NCBI RefSeq assembly: GCF_024397895.1
Contig: NZ_CP073346.1
Location: 4,216,001 to 4,280,000, forward strand
Direction: 5' to 3'
Source of the DNA: Pseudomonas benzenivorans
Lineage (GTDB): Bacteria; Pseudomonadota; Gammaproteobacteria; Pseudomonadales; Pseudomonadaceae
DNA: 64,000 bases
The translations under genes and the position numbers were made by a program. The notes under the pieces were generated by a model. It was not told the origin of the DNA. It did not search any database and worked only from the letters and a program-made list of their open reading frames with translations. Below are positions 1-8,400 of this stretch, piece after piece. The first letter of the stretch is position 1. The number at the start of each line of letters is the position of its first letter.

Positions 1-704
1 TCGCGGCCGAGTTCGAGCCCTGGAGCAGCGAGTTCCTCCTCGGCACCGACAACCTCGGCCGCGACATGCTCACCCGTCTGCTCTATGGCGCGCGCAACAC
101 CATCGGCATCGCCGCGCTGACCACCCTCCTGGCGTTCGTCATCGGCGGCGCCGCCGGCCTGCTGGCGGCGACCCTCGGCGGCTGGGTCGATCAGACGCTG
201 GCGCGGGTGGTCGACGTGATGATGGCCATTCCCCAGCTGATCTTCGCCCTGTTGCTGCTGACCATCTTCGGCACCGCGGTGCCGGTGCTGATCGCCATCA
301 TCGCGGTGCTGGATTCGACCCGGGTATTCCGCCTGACCCGGGCAGTGGCGGCCAACGTCGCGGTGCTGGACTTCGTCGAGGCGGCGCGCATCCGCGGCGA
401 GGGCGTGGGCTGGATCATGTTCCGCGAGATCCTGCCGAACATCCTGCCGCCGCTGGTGGCCGAATTCGGCCTGCGCTTCTGCTTCGTGTTCCTGTTCATC
501 AGCGCCCTGAGCTTCCTCGGCCTGGGCATCCAGCCGCCCACCGCCGACTGGGGCTCGATGGTGCGCGACAACGCCACCCTGATCAGCTACGGCGACATCA
601 CGCCGCTGCTGCCTGCCGCCGCCATCGCCGTGCTGACCGTCGGGGTCAATTTCGTGGTCGATTGGTTCCTACACAAGACGAGTGGTCTGCGCGATGAGCA
701 TTGA
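1..704 (+). CDS. ABC transporter permease, DppC/OppC family (5' partial)
   Basis: This is the C-terminal part of an inner-membrane permease of the peptide/nickel/opine ABC importer family. The frame is open from base 3. The first visible residues read as the family motif LLGTDNLGRDMLTR just before the permease (BPD_transp_1) domain, so the true start lies before the window and the first internal ATG (66) is not the start. Several hydrophobic helices follow. An EAA-loop-like segment (EAARIRGEGVGWIMFREIL) sits about two thirds along; this loop contacts the ATPase. The stop overlaps the start of the next gene, the double ATPase, by 11 bases, as expected for one operon. The substrate cannot be told from sequence. 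Confident as to family. Confidence 0.92.
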   Translation, partial: AAEFEPWSSEFLLGTDNLGRDMLTRLLYGARNTIGIAALTTLLAFVIGGAAGLLAATLGGWVDQTLARVVDVMMAIPQLIFALLLLTIFGTAVPVLIAIIAVLDSTRVFRLTRAVAANVAVLDFVEAARIRGEGVGWIMFREILPNILPPLVAEFGLRFCFVFLFISALSFLGLGIQPPTADWGSMVRDNATLISYGDITPLLPAAAIAVLTVGVNFVVDWFLHKTSGLRDEH

Positions 705-2346
705 TAAACAAGAACGCACGCGCGGCGAGCTGCTGCTGCAGATTTCCGACCTGCACATCGAAGGGCAGAGCGGCGAGATCTGGCAACCGATCGTCAAGGG
801 CGTCGACCTCAGCCTGCACCGGGGAGAGGTGCTGGGGCTGATCGGCGAGTCGGGCGCAGGCAAGTCGACCATCGGCCTGGCGGCCATGGGCTACGAGCGG
901 CCTGGCTGCCGGATCAGCAGCGGCAAGATCCTGTTCGACGGCGTCGACCTGGCCCAGTTGCCGGTAGAGCAGAAGCGCAAGCTCTGGGGCTCGCGCATCG
1001 CCTATGTGGCGCAGTCCGCCGCGGCGTCCTTCAACCCCGCGCACACCCTGATCGACCAGTATGCCGAGACCGCCGTGCTGCACGGGGTGATGAGCGAGGC
1101 CGAGGCGCGCGCCGACGCGGTGGACCTGTACCGGCGCCTGCGCCTGCCCGATCCGGAACGGATCGGCCTGCGCTATCCCCACCAGGTCTCCGGTGGCCAG
1201 CTGCAGCGGGCGATGACGGCCATGGCCATGGCCTGCCGTCCCGACCTGATCATCTTCGACGAGCCGACCACGGCCCTGGATGTGACCACCCAGATCGAGG
1301 TGCTGGCGGCCATTCGCGATCTGGTCCAGCAGTTCGGCACCGCCGCCATCTATATCACCCACGACCTCGCGGTGGTGGCGCAGATGGCCGACCAGATCAA
1401 GGTGCTGCGCCACGGCCTGACCGTCGAGGAGTCGGACACCCGGAGCATGCTCGCCGACCCGAAGATGCCCTACACCAAGACGCTGTGGGCGGTGCGCTCG
1501 CTGCAGCGTGAGCCGAAGGAGCGGCCGGTGGACCAGCCGCTGGTCAAGGTCAGCGATGTGCATGCCGCCTACGGCCCGCTGAAGGTGCTGCAGGACGTTT
1601 CCCTGAACATCCACAAAGGCTCCACCGTGGCGGTGGTCGGCGAATCCGGGTCGGGCAAGTCGACCCTGGCGCGGGTGCTCACCGGTCTGCTGCCGCCGAC
1701 CCAGGGCGAGGTGCTGTTCCAGGGCCAGGCACTGGCCGGCGACTATCGCCAGCGGCGCAAGGATTCGCTGCGGCACATGCAGATGATCTACCAGATGCCG
1801 GACACAGCGCTCAATCCGCGCCAGCGCATCGGCGACATCATCGGCCGCCCCCTGGAGTTCTACCTGGGCCTCAAGGGCCAGGCCCGGGAGCAGCGGGTGC
1901 GCGAGCTGCTCGAGCAGATCGAGCTGGAGCCCAACAGGTTTATCGACCGCCTGCCGGGCGAGCTCTCGGGGGGGCAGAAGCAACGCATCTGCATCGCCCG
2001 GGCGCTGGCCGCCGAGCCTGAGTTCATCATCTGTGACGAGGTGACCTCGGCGCTCGACCAGATCGTCGCCAAGGGCATCCTCAAGTTGCTCGAACGCCTG
2101 CAGAAGGAACTCGGTCTGGCCTACCTGTTCATCACCCATGACCTGGCCACGGTCAAGGGCATCGCCGACGAGGTGGTGGTGATGCTGCAGGGCAAGGTGG
2201 TCGAGCAGGGGCCGCTCAAGCAGGTATTCACGCCGCCGCACCATGAGTACACCGACCTGTTGCTCGGCTCGGTTCCGGAAATGGACCCGGACTGGCTGAC
2301 CCGACGCCTGGCCGGGCGTGGGGAGCCGGGGCGGTCGGACGCCTAG
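694..2346 (+). CDS. ABC transporter double ATP-binding protein (DppD-DppF fusion type)
   Basis: About 550 residues with two complete ABC ATPase domains in one chain, as in YejF/GsiA-type importers. Domain 1 has Walker A GESGAGKST, signature VSGGQLQR and Walker B LIIFDEPTTALD. Domain 2 has GESGSGKST, LSGGQKQR and FIICDEVTSALD. Each half therefore carries what is needed to bind and hydrolyse ATP. I chose ATG 694 (MSIDKQERTRGELLL), which overlaps the permease stop as ATGAGCATTGA. A GTG 12 bases upstream is also in frame but less likely. It works with the upstream permease to power import of peptides or a similar solute. The substrate-binding protein and first permease are outside the window. Confidence 0.93.
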   Translation: MSIDKQERTRGELLLQISDLHIEGQSGEIWQPIVKGVDLSLHRGEVLGLIGESGAGKSTIGLAAMGYERPGCRISSGKILFDGVDLAQLPVEQKRKLWGSRIAYVAQSAAASFNPAHTLIDQYAETAVLHGVMSEAEARADAVDLYRRLRLPDPERIGLRYPHQVSGGQLQRAMTAMAMACRPDLIIFDEPTTALDVTTQIEVLAAIRDLVQQFGTAAIYITHDLAVVAQMADQIKVLRHGLTVEESDTRSMLADPKMPYTKTLWAVRSLQREPKERPVDQPLVKVSDVHAAYGPLKVLQDVSLNIHKGSTVAVVGESGSGKSTLARVLTGLLPPTQGEVLFQGQALAGDYRQRRKDSLRHMQMIYQMPDTALNPRQRIGDIIGRPLEFYLGLKGQAREQRVRELLEQIELEPNRFIDRLPGELSGGQKQRICIARALAAEPEFIICDEVTSALDQIVAKGILKLLERLQKELGLAYLFITHDLATVKGIADEVVVMLQGKVVEQGPLKQVFTPPHHEYTDLLLGSVPEMDPDWLTRRLAGRGEPGRSDA

Positions 2347-2365
2347 GGCGCCGATTTCGGCGCCC
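2346..2365 (+). terminator. Weak hairpin after the ABC operon
   Basis: GGGCGCC and GGCGCCC form a 7-bp stem around a 6-nt loop, starting on the last base of the ATPase stop codon. No T-run follows, so this may be a weak terminator or an RNA 3'-end stabiliser rather than an efficient intrinsic terminator. Confidence 0.4.
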
Positions 2366-2391
2366 AGGCTCCCAGGTCTCGTCCTGGCCCC

Positions 2392-2397
2392 TATAAT
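2392..2397 (+). promoter_or_regulatory. Possible -10 box for the leader ORF/thioesterase
   Basis: A perfect TATAAT lies 54 bases before the small leader ORF at 2451. No convincing -35 hexamer is seen 16-18 bases upstream, so only the -10 is claimed. Confidence 0.35.
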
Positions 2398-2450
2398 GCC
2401 GGGCGCGTCGCCCGGGAGCCGGGCCGGCGATTCGAATCAGGAGCGAAGCG

Positions 2451-2534
2451 ATGAGGGTGAAGCAAGAGCGCATGCCGCGCACGGCCGTCTTCTGGTCGGC
2501 GACCGAGCGGGCTGGTCAGGAGCAACAGGGATGA
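2451..2534 (+). CDS. Putative 27-residue leader peptide coupled to the thioesterase
   Basis: A short ORF (begins MRVKQERM, ends GQEQQG) with a strong Shine-Dalgarno, AGGAG, 7 bases before its ATG. Its TGA overlaps the ATG of the next gene in the ATGA arrangement typical of translational coupling. It is basic and has no recognisable domain. It could be a real small protein, a leader whose translation controls the downstream thioesterase, or a chance ORF. The good SD and exact ATGA overlap are the only support; conservation in related species would be needed to confirm it. Confidence 0.42.
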   Translation: MRVKQERMPRTAVFWSATERAGQEQQG

Positions 2535-2980
2535 ACTGGGACCTGGCCGACCCGTTCGTCATCGATATCCGTGTGGCCGCCGAGGACATCGACGGCCTCG
2601 GTCATGCCAACAACGCGGTCTACGTCAGCTGGCTGGAGCGCTGCGCCTGGCGCCATTCGCAGTACCTGGGCCTGGACCTGGCCGAGTACCGTCGCCTCGA
2701 TCGGGCGATGGCGGTGGTGCGCCACGAGGTCGACTACCTGGCCAGCGCCTACGAGGACCAGGAGCTGCAGATGGCCACCTGGATAGTCGAGTCCGACCAG
2801 CGGCTGAAGATGGACCGGCGTTTCCAGCTGATCCGCCCGGCCGACGGCCTGACCCTGCTGCGGGCCAAGACCACCTTCGTCTGCATCGAGCTGTCCAGCG
2901 GCAAGCCCAAGCGCATGCCCGTCGAATTCGTCGAGGGATACGGCCGCGCCCTGCGGCAGCCCTTTCCTCTAGAGCTGTAG
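2531..2980 (+). CDS. Acyl-CoA thioesterase, 4HBT hot-dog family (YbgC/FcbC-like)
   Basis: 149 residues beginning [15 protein letters not shown]. The segment [22 protein letters not shown] matches the 4-hydroxybenzoyl-CoA thioesterase pattern, in which an Asp/His near GHxNNxxYxxxxE lies on the active-site helix. The hot-dog fold enzyme would hydrolyse an acyl-CoA thioester in the cytoplasm; the substrate is unknown. The frame is open upstream, but ATG 2531 fits the family length and overlaps the stop of the small leader ORF (ATGA). A strong intrinsic terminator lies 33 bases after the stop, so this is the last gene of its transcript. Confidence 0.85.
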   Translation: MNWDLADPFVIDIRVAAEDIDGLGHANNAVYVSWLERCAWRHSQYLGLDLAEYRRLDRAMAVVRHEVDYLASAYEDQELQMATWIVESDQRLKMDRRFQLIRPADGLTLLRAKTTFVCIELSSGKPKRMPVEFVEGYGRALRQPFPLEL

Positions 2981-3013
2981 CGCCCGTCGCCGCCTGGTTC
3001 ATCCAAGTCGCCA

Positions 3014-3040
3014 CGCCGCGTACACTACGCGGCGTTTTTT
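3014..3040 (+). terminator. Intrinsic terminator after the thioesterase gene
   Basis: CGCCGCGTA and TACGCGGCG form a perfect 9-bp stem with a 3-nt loop, followed at once by six T. It ends 14 bases before the dusC start codon. The loop region contains TACACT, which could double as a -10 box for dusC. Confidence 0.88.
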
Positions 3041-3054
3041 CGAGAGTTTTCCCT

Positions 3055-4032
3055 ATGCAGATTGCCCTGGCGCCCATGGAAGGGCTGGTCGACGACATAC
3101 TCCGCGACGTGCTGACCCGGGTCGGCGGCGTCGACTGGTGCGTGACCGAGTTCATCCGCGTCAGCGATCGGGTGCTGCCGGCCTCGACCTACCGCAAGCT
3201 CGCCCCCGAGCTGTTCCGCGGCGCCAGGACCCGCGCCGGCACGCCGCTGCGCGTGCAGCTGCTCGGCTCCGATCCCGCCTGCCTGGCCGACAACGCCGCG
3301 TTCGCCTGCCGACTGGGCGCGCCGGTGATCGACCTCAACTTCGGCTGCCCGGCCAAGACGGTGAACAAGTCCCGCGGTGGCGCGGTGCTGCTCAAGGAAC
3401 CGGAGCTGCTGCATGCCATCGTCCGCGAGGTGCGACGCACGGTGCCGGCAGACATTCCGGTGACGGCGAAGATGCGCCTGGGCTTCGAGCACAAGGACGG
3501 CGCCCTCGACTGCGCCCGCGCCCTGGCCGAGGGCGGCGCGGCGCAGATCGTCGTGCATGCGCGGACCAAGGTCGAGGGGTACAAGCCGCCGGCCCACTGG
3601 GAATGGGTGGCGCGGGTGCAGGAGGCGGTCGCGGTGCCGGTGTTCGCCAATGGCGAGGTGTGGACCCTCGACGACTGGCGCCGTTGTCGTGAGGTCAGCG
3701 GGGTCGAGGACATCATGCTCGGCCGTGGCCTGGTGGCGCGGCCCGACCTGGCCCGGCAGATCGCCGCGGCCCGGGCCGGCCAGCCGGTGCTCGAGATGGA
3801 CTGGCTCGAGCTGCAGCCCCTGCTCGCCGACTTCTGGCTGCAGGCCCGGCGCAAGCTGTCCCCGCGTTACGCGCCGGGGCGCCTCAAGCAGTGGCTGGCC
3901 ATGCTGACCCGCAGCTATCCGCAGGCTGTGGAGCTGTTCGCCCTGCTGCGCCGGGAAAACGACTGCGCGCGGATCGACGCCCTGCTCGGCGTCGAGGTTC
4001 CGGCGCTGCCGGAGCAACTGGCGATTGCCTGA
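3055..4032 (+). CDS. dusC: tRNA-dihydrouridine(16) synthase DusC
   Basis: 325 residues of the FMN-dependent TIM-barrel Dus family. It begins [17 protein letters not shown] (the LAPMxG FMN-binding start) and carries the catalytic-cysteine motif [19 protein letters not shown] near residue 100. The [12 protein letters not shown] segment and overall length are typical of the DusC subgroup, which reduces U16 of tRNA with NADPH. The catalytic Cys and surrounding residues are intact. The gene starts just after the terminator of the upstream gene, so its promoter must overlap that terminator or lie further upstream. It ends two bases from the stop of the convergent SDR gene. Confidence 0.93.
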   Translation: MQIALAPMEGLVDDILRDVLTRVGGVDWCVTEFIRVSDRVLPASTYRKLAPELFRGARTRAGTPLRVQLLGSDPACLADNAAFACRLGAPVIDLNFGCPAKTVNKSRGGAVLLKEPELLHAIVREVRRTVPADIPVTAKMRLGFEHKDGALDCARALAEGGAAQIVVHARTKVEGYKPPAHWEWVARVQEAVAVPVFANGEVWTLDDWRRCREVSGVEDIMLGRGLVARPDLARQIAAARAGQPVLEMDWLELQPLLADFWLQARRKLSPRYAPGRLKQWLAMLTRSYPQAVELFALLRRENDCARIDALLGVEVPALPEQLAIA

Positions 4033-4034
4033 GC

Positions 4035-4781
4035 TCAGCGCCCGCCGCTGACGTCCAGCAGCGCGCCGCTGGTGTAGGAGGCCTGCTCGCTGGCCAGCCA
4101 GAGAATGGCTTCGGCCACTTCCTCTGCCTGGCCGCCGCGACCCATGGGCACGCCCTGGCTGACCCGGGCGACCCGGCCCGGCTCACCGCCGCTGGCGTGG
4201 ATCTCGGTATCGATCACCCCGGGGCGCACGGCGTTGACGCGGATGCCTTCGCCGGCCACTTCCTTGGCCAGGCCCAGGGTCATGCTGTCGATCGCACCCT
4301 TGGCCGCGGCGTAGTCGATGTACTCGTCGGGCGCGCCGAGGCGGGCGGCGATCGACGACAGGTTGACGATGGCGCCACCCTGGCCGCCGTGGCGCGTGGA
4401 CATGCGCTTCACCGCCTCACGGGCGCAGTAGAAGCTGCCGAACACGTTGGCGGCGAACACCCGCTGCAGGCGTGGGCCGTCCATCTGGTCCAGGCGCATC
4501 TGCGTCTCCAGCATGCCGGCGTTGTTGACCAGCACGTCGAGGCGGCCGAACTGGCGGTCGATCTCGGCGAACAGCCGGATGACCTGCTGTTCCTCGGCCA
4601 CGTCGGCCTGCACGGCGATGGCCCGGCCGCCGGCCGCGACCAGCTCCGCGGCCAGGGCCTCGGCCACCTCGCGTTGCTGGCGGTAGTTCAGGCACAGGTC
4701 ATAGCCGCGGGCGGCCGCCAGGCGCGCGGTGGCGGCGCCGATGCCGCGGCTGGCGCCGGTGATCAGCATGACTTTGTCCAT
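4035..4781 (-). CDS. Short-chain dehydrogenase/reductase (FabG/YgfF-like)
   Basis: 248 residues of the classical SDR family: NAD(P)-binding TGASRGIG at residues 8-15, NNAG near residue 90, the catalytic Ser in IVNLSSIAA, and the YxxxK pair in YIDYAAAKGAIDS. It ends TSGALLDVSGGR, the typical FabG-like C-terminus. A GGAG Shine-Dalgarno precedes ATG 4781. It is a cytoplasmic oxidoreductase whose substrate cannot be inferred. It is transcribed alone, divergent from ibpA and convergent with dusC. Confidence 0.9.
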   Translation of the reverse strand: MDKVMLITGASRGIGAATARLAAARGYDLCLNYRQQREVAEALAAELVAAGGRAIAVQADVAEEQQVIRLFAEIDRQFGRLDVLVNNAGMLETQMRLDQMDGPRLQRVFAANVFGSFYCAREAVKRMSTRHGGQGGAIVNLSSIAARLGAPDEYIDYAAAKGAIDSMTLGLAKEVAGEGIRVNAVRPGVIDTEIHASGGEPGRVARVSQGVPMGRGGQAEEVAEAILWLASEQASYTSGALLDVSGGR

Positions 4782-4808
4782 GGATACTCCTCTCGGTCTG
4801 GGATAAGG

Positions 4809-4836
4809 GTTGAAATTCTATCGGCCGTCCACATTT
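4809..4836 (+). promoter_or_regulatory. Sigma-32 (RpoH) heat-shock promoter for ibpA
   Basis: GTTGAAA (4809-4815) and CCACATTT (4829-4836) match the sigma-32 consensus CTTGAAA / CCCCATNT at 6 of 7 and 7 of 8 positions with a 13-base spacer. It lies about 70 bases before the small heat-shock gene, where such a promoter is expected. Confidence 0.82.
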
Positions 4837-4840
4837 TTAG

Positions 4841-4903
4841 TCTTGCGGGGCGCCGAAGTCGGGTCCCGCGCCGAATCACTCGCTGTTTTTCAGGAGACTA
4901 CCC
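4841..4903 (+). promoter_or_regulatory. ROSE-type RNA thermometer in the ibpA 5' UTR
   Basis: The leader between the sigma-32 promoter and the ibpA ATG can fold into a first hairpin (GCGGG 4845-4849 with CCCGC 4865-4869). Its last hairpin pairs TCGCT (4880-4884) with the Shine-Dalgarno AGGAG (4892-4896) across a U-rich loop. The U(U/C)GCU anti-SD facing AGGA is the defining motif of ROSE thermometers, which melt on heating and free the ribosome site. It is known from Pseudomonas and rhizobial small heat-shock genes. Folding here is by eye. Confidence 0.75.
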
Positions 4904-5350
4904 ATGAGCACTGCATTTTCCATGACCCCGCTGTTCCGTCAGTCCATCGGCTTCGACCGCTTCAACGACCTGTTCGAGTCGGCCATGCGCAACGAGTCGG
5001 GCAGCAGCTATCCACCCTACAACGTCGAGAAGCACGCTGAGGATGCGTACCGCATCGTCGTCGCCGCCGCGGGCTTTCACGAAGAGGACCTCGACCTGCA
5101 GGTCGAGCGCGGGGTGCTGACCGTCACCGGCGGTCGCCGTGAGCAGGACGCGGACAACGTCACCTACCTGTATCAGGGCATCGCCCGGCGTGCGTTCAAG
5201 CTGTCGTTCCGCCTGGCTGACCATATCGAAGTCAAGGCGGCCAACCTGGTCAATGGCCTGCTGAACATCGACCTGGTCCGCATCGTTCCGGAAGAAGCCA
5301 AGGCCAAGCGCATTCCCATCAACGGCGCGCGCCCGGCCCTGGACAGCTAA
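4904..5350 (+). CDS. ibpA: Small heat shock protein IbpA (Hsp20 family)
   Basis: 148 residues with an alpha-crystallin domain: start MSTAFSMTPLFRQSIGFDRF, Hsp20 core PPYNVEKHAEDAYRIVVAAA, and a C-terminal I-x-I-type tail (KRIPI) used for oligomer contacts. It is an ATP-independent holdase that keeps unfolded proteins soluble in the cytoplasm during heat stress. Regulation is shown by the sequence itself: a sigma-32 promoter and a ROSE thermometer upstream. It ends in a strong terminator. The start ATG has the AGGAG site that the thermometer masks. Confidence 0.95.
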   Translation: MSTAFSMTPLFRQSIGFDRFNDLFESAMRNESGSSYPPYNVEKHAEDAYRIVVAAAGFHEEDLDLQVERGVLTVTGGRREQDADNVTYLYQGIARRAFKLSFRLADHIEVKAANLVNGLLNIDLVRIVPEEAKAKRIPINGARPALDS

Positions 5351-5377
5351 GCGCCGGCATTAGGCGCAGCGACGAGC

Positions 5378-5415
5378 GGGGCGCCCTCACGGCTGGTGAG
5401 GGCGCCCCCGTCGTT
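5378..5415 (+). terminator. Intrinsic terminator of ibpA
   Basis: A perfect 13-bp stem, GGGGCGCCCTCAC (5378-5390) with GTGAGGGCGCCCC (5396-5408), a 5-nt loop and a tail containing TTTTT. It lies directly against the 3' end of the convergent PAS-GGDEF-EAL gene. Confidence 0.9.
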
Positions 5416-5417
5416 TT

Positions 5418-8400
5418 TCAGAGGCGTTTTGGCCGTTGCGCCGTATGGGCCAGCAGGGCGCGGAACTCAGCCAAGGGCAGCGGCTTGCTGAACAAATAGC
5501 CCTGGTACAGGTGGCAGCCCTGTTGCTCGAGGAAGTCCAGTTGGGCCTGTTGCTCGACGCCTTCGGCAATCAGGGTCAGGCCCAGGCTGGACGCCATGGC
5601 GGCGATGGCGCGGATGATTTCCGCATCGTTGGCGTCGTGTGTGGCCTCGCGAACGAAGGACTGGTCGATCTTCAACACGTCCACTGGCAGGCGCTTGAGG
5701 TAGGTCAGGGAGCTGTAGCCCGTGCCGAAGTCGTCCATGGAGAAGCTGACCCCGAGCTTCTTCAGCCTGTTCATCTTGGCGATGGTGTCGTCGATGTTCT
5801 GGATGACGATGCCTTCGGTGATTTCCAGCTTGAGCATGGAGCGCGGCAAACCGCTGTTTTGCAGGCTCCGTCCGACCAGTTCGACGAAGTCGTTCTGGCG
5901 GAACTGCCGCGGACTGATGTTCACGCACAGGCTGAAGTGCTCGGCGTTGATCAGTTTGTCTTCGAGCAACTGTGCGCAGGCCTGGCAGGCGTCGGCGAGT
6001 ACCCAGCTGCCGACTTCGAGAATCAGACCGCTTTCTTCCAGTACCCGAATGAACAGCGCCGGCGACTGCGCACCCAGGGTCGGGTGAACCCAGCGCAACA
6101 GCGCCTCGGCGCCGATCACCTGGTCGCTGCGGGCATCCACCTGGGGCTGGAAATACAGCTCGAACTCGCCGCGCGCCAGCGCCAGGCGCAAGTCGTTCTC
6201 CAGACGCAGCCGTTCGCTGGCGGCCTCCTGCATGCTGCTGCGAAACAGCTGGATGGTGTTGCGCCCGGAGTCCTTGGCGCGGTACAGGGCGATATCGGCA
6301 CGCTTGAGCAGGTCGGCCGGGGTTTCACCATGGTCGGGGATCAGGGCCATGCCGATGCTCGGAGTCACCTGCAGGCGATGGCCGTCGAGGCGCATGGGCT
6401 CGGCGAGCAGGCGGCGCAGCTTCTCGGCGATGGTGCGCACTTGGCGAGTGACTGCCGAGCGTTTGCCTTCCAGGCCGCTGATCAGGACGACGAACTCGTC
6501 GCCGCCAAGGCGCGCCACCGTGTCTTCCTGGCGCACGCTGGATTCCAGGCGGGCGGTGACCAGCTTGAGCACCGCGTCGCCCACCGGATGGCCCAGCGAG
6601 TCGTTGATGTGCTTGAAGTGGTCGAGGTCGAGAAACAGCAGGGCGCCGCGCAGCTGGTGGCGCTTGAGCAGGGCGATCTGCTGGGTCAGGCGGTCCATCA
6701 GCAGCGCGCGATTGGGCAGGTTGGTCAGCGAGTCGTGGTACGCCAGGTGCTGGATCTGCGCCTGGGCTTCCTTCAATTGGCTGATGTCGCGCGCGGTGAG
6801 CAGCAGGCAGTCGGTGCCGTTCAGCTCGATCTGCTCCACCGAGACCTGCGCCGTGCTGATGCGTCCGTCGCGGTGCCGGCCGAGCATCTCAAGGTTGCTG
6901 ACGCGGCCGTCGCGGCGCAGCAGTTCGAGCATCTCCTGGCGCTGCCGGGGCTCGGCCCAGACGCTTAGCTCCAGGGCGCTGCGACCGATGACCTCCTCGG
7001 GGCGATAGCCGGTGAGGCGACAGAAGCCCTCGTTGACCTCGATATAGCGCGCCGTATCGCGCTCGGTGATGGTGATGGCGTCGGGGCTCGAGTGAAAAGC
7101 CTTGGCAAATTTCGCCTGGCTGGCTTTGAGCGAGGCCTCGGCCTGTATCTGCTGGCTGATGTCGCGAAAGGTGCTGGTGATGCACAGCTGGCGATCGACG
7201 CGGATGAAGCGGCTGGAAATCACGCAGCTCAAGGCCTGACCGGCGCGGGTGCGCAGCTGGGCGATCTCACCGTTCAGACCCTGCTCGCGGGTGAGTTTCT
7301 CGAACAGTTGGCGGCGATGCTCCAGATCGACCCAGAAGCCAATCTGCCCGGCGTCCTGGCCGATGATGTCTTCGGCCGCCCAGCCGAATACCCGGCTGAA
7401 GCTGGGGTTGACCTCGATAAACACTCCGTCGCGAATGCGCGAGACGCTGATGGGGTCGGGGCTGGCCTGGAACAGGTTGACGAACTTCTCTTCCGAGGCG
7501 GCCAGGCGTTGCTCGCGTTGCACCCGCTCGCTGATGTCCATCAGCACACCGGCCATGCGCAGCGGACGGCCCTGGACATCGCGATAGAGCTTGGCGGTGC
7601 TTTCCAGGTAGTGCAGGGTCCCATTGGGCTGCTGCACCCGGTAGGTCACCTGGTAGGCCTGCTGGCTGCCCTCTACGAGCGCCCGATAGGCGTACTCCAT
7701 CTCGCGCCTGTCTTCCTCGGGTACGTAGCGAAACATGGGCTCGAGGCTGCCCTCGTAGGGCGTGGCCGGCAGTCCGTGCAGGGTCGCGGCATGGGCGGAT
7801 CCGTAAAGGGTGCCGCTGGGGATATGCCAGTCCCAGGTGCCCAGGTCGGCCGACTCCAGCGCCAGGTTCAGGCGTTCCTGGCTTTCCTTCAGGGCCTGCT
7901 CCTGCGCGCGTTGCGGGCTGATGTCGCGCACGGTCAGGACCAGGCATTCGATGTCATTGAGCTCTATTTCACCACCGTGGATCAGGTAGTCGCCGATGCG
8001 GCCGTCGCGGCTGGCCAGGCGCGCCTCCAGCGGCTGCAGGCTGCCGTCGTTCCGCAGGGCGTCGAGCAAGCGCTGGCGATCCTCAGGGTCTTGCCAGATG
8101 CCCAGTTCGACGGAGGTGCGACCCACGACCTCGGCTTGACTCCAGCCGAACTGGCGCTCGAAGTTGGCATTGACCTCGATGTAGCGACCATTGGCCTTCT
8201 CCACGATCATCACGGTGTCCGGGGTGTTCTGGAAAGCCTTGGAAAACTTGTCCTCGCTGGCCCGCAGGGCCATCTCGGCGCGTTTGCGCTCGCTGTTGTC
8301 GACGAAGGTGCAGAGCATGAATGCCTGTTGGTCCAGTTCCAGGTGCTGGCTGCTCAACAGGCCATCGAGCAGGCGCCCGTCGCGGGCGCGCAGCTGCACT

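Noticed and set aside
2318..2530. Longer N-terminus of the thioesterase from 2318
   Set aside because: The extension is rich in Arg/Pro/Gly, lacks a family match and overlaps the upstream gene and a probable -10; ATG 2531 gives the normal family length.
3138..3692. Plus-strand ORFs inside dusC in another frame
   Set aside because: Arg/Gly/Pro-rich shadow of a high-GC gene; dusC has clear motifs and codon bias.
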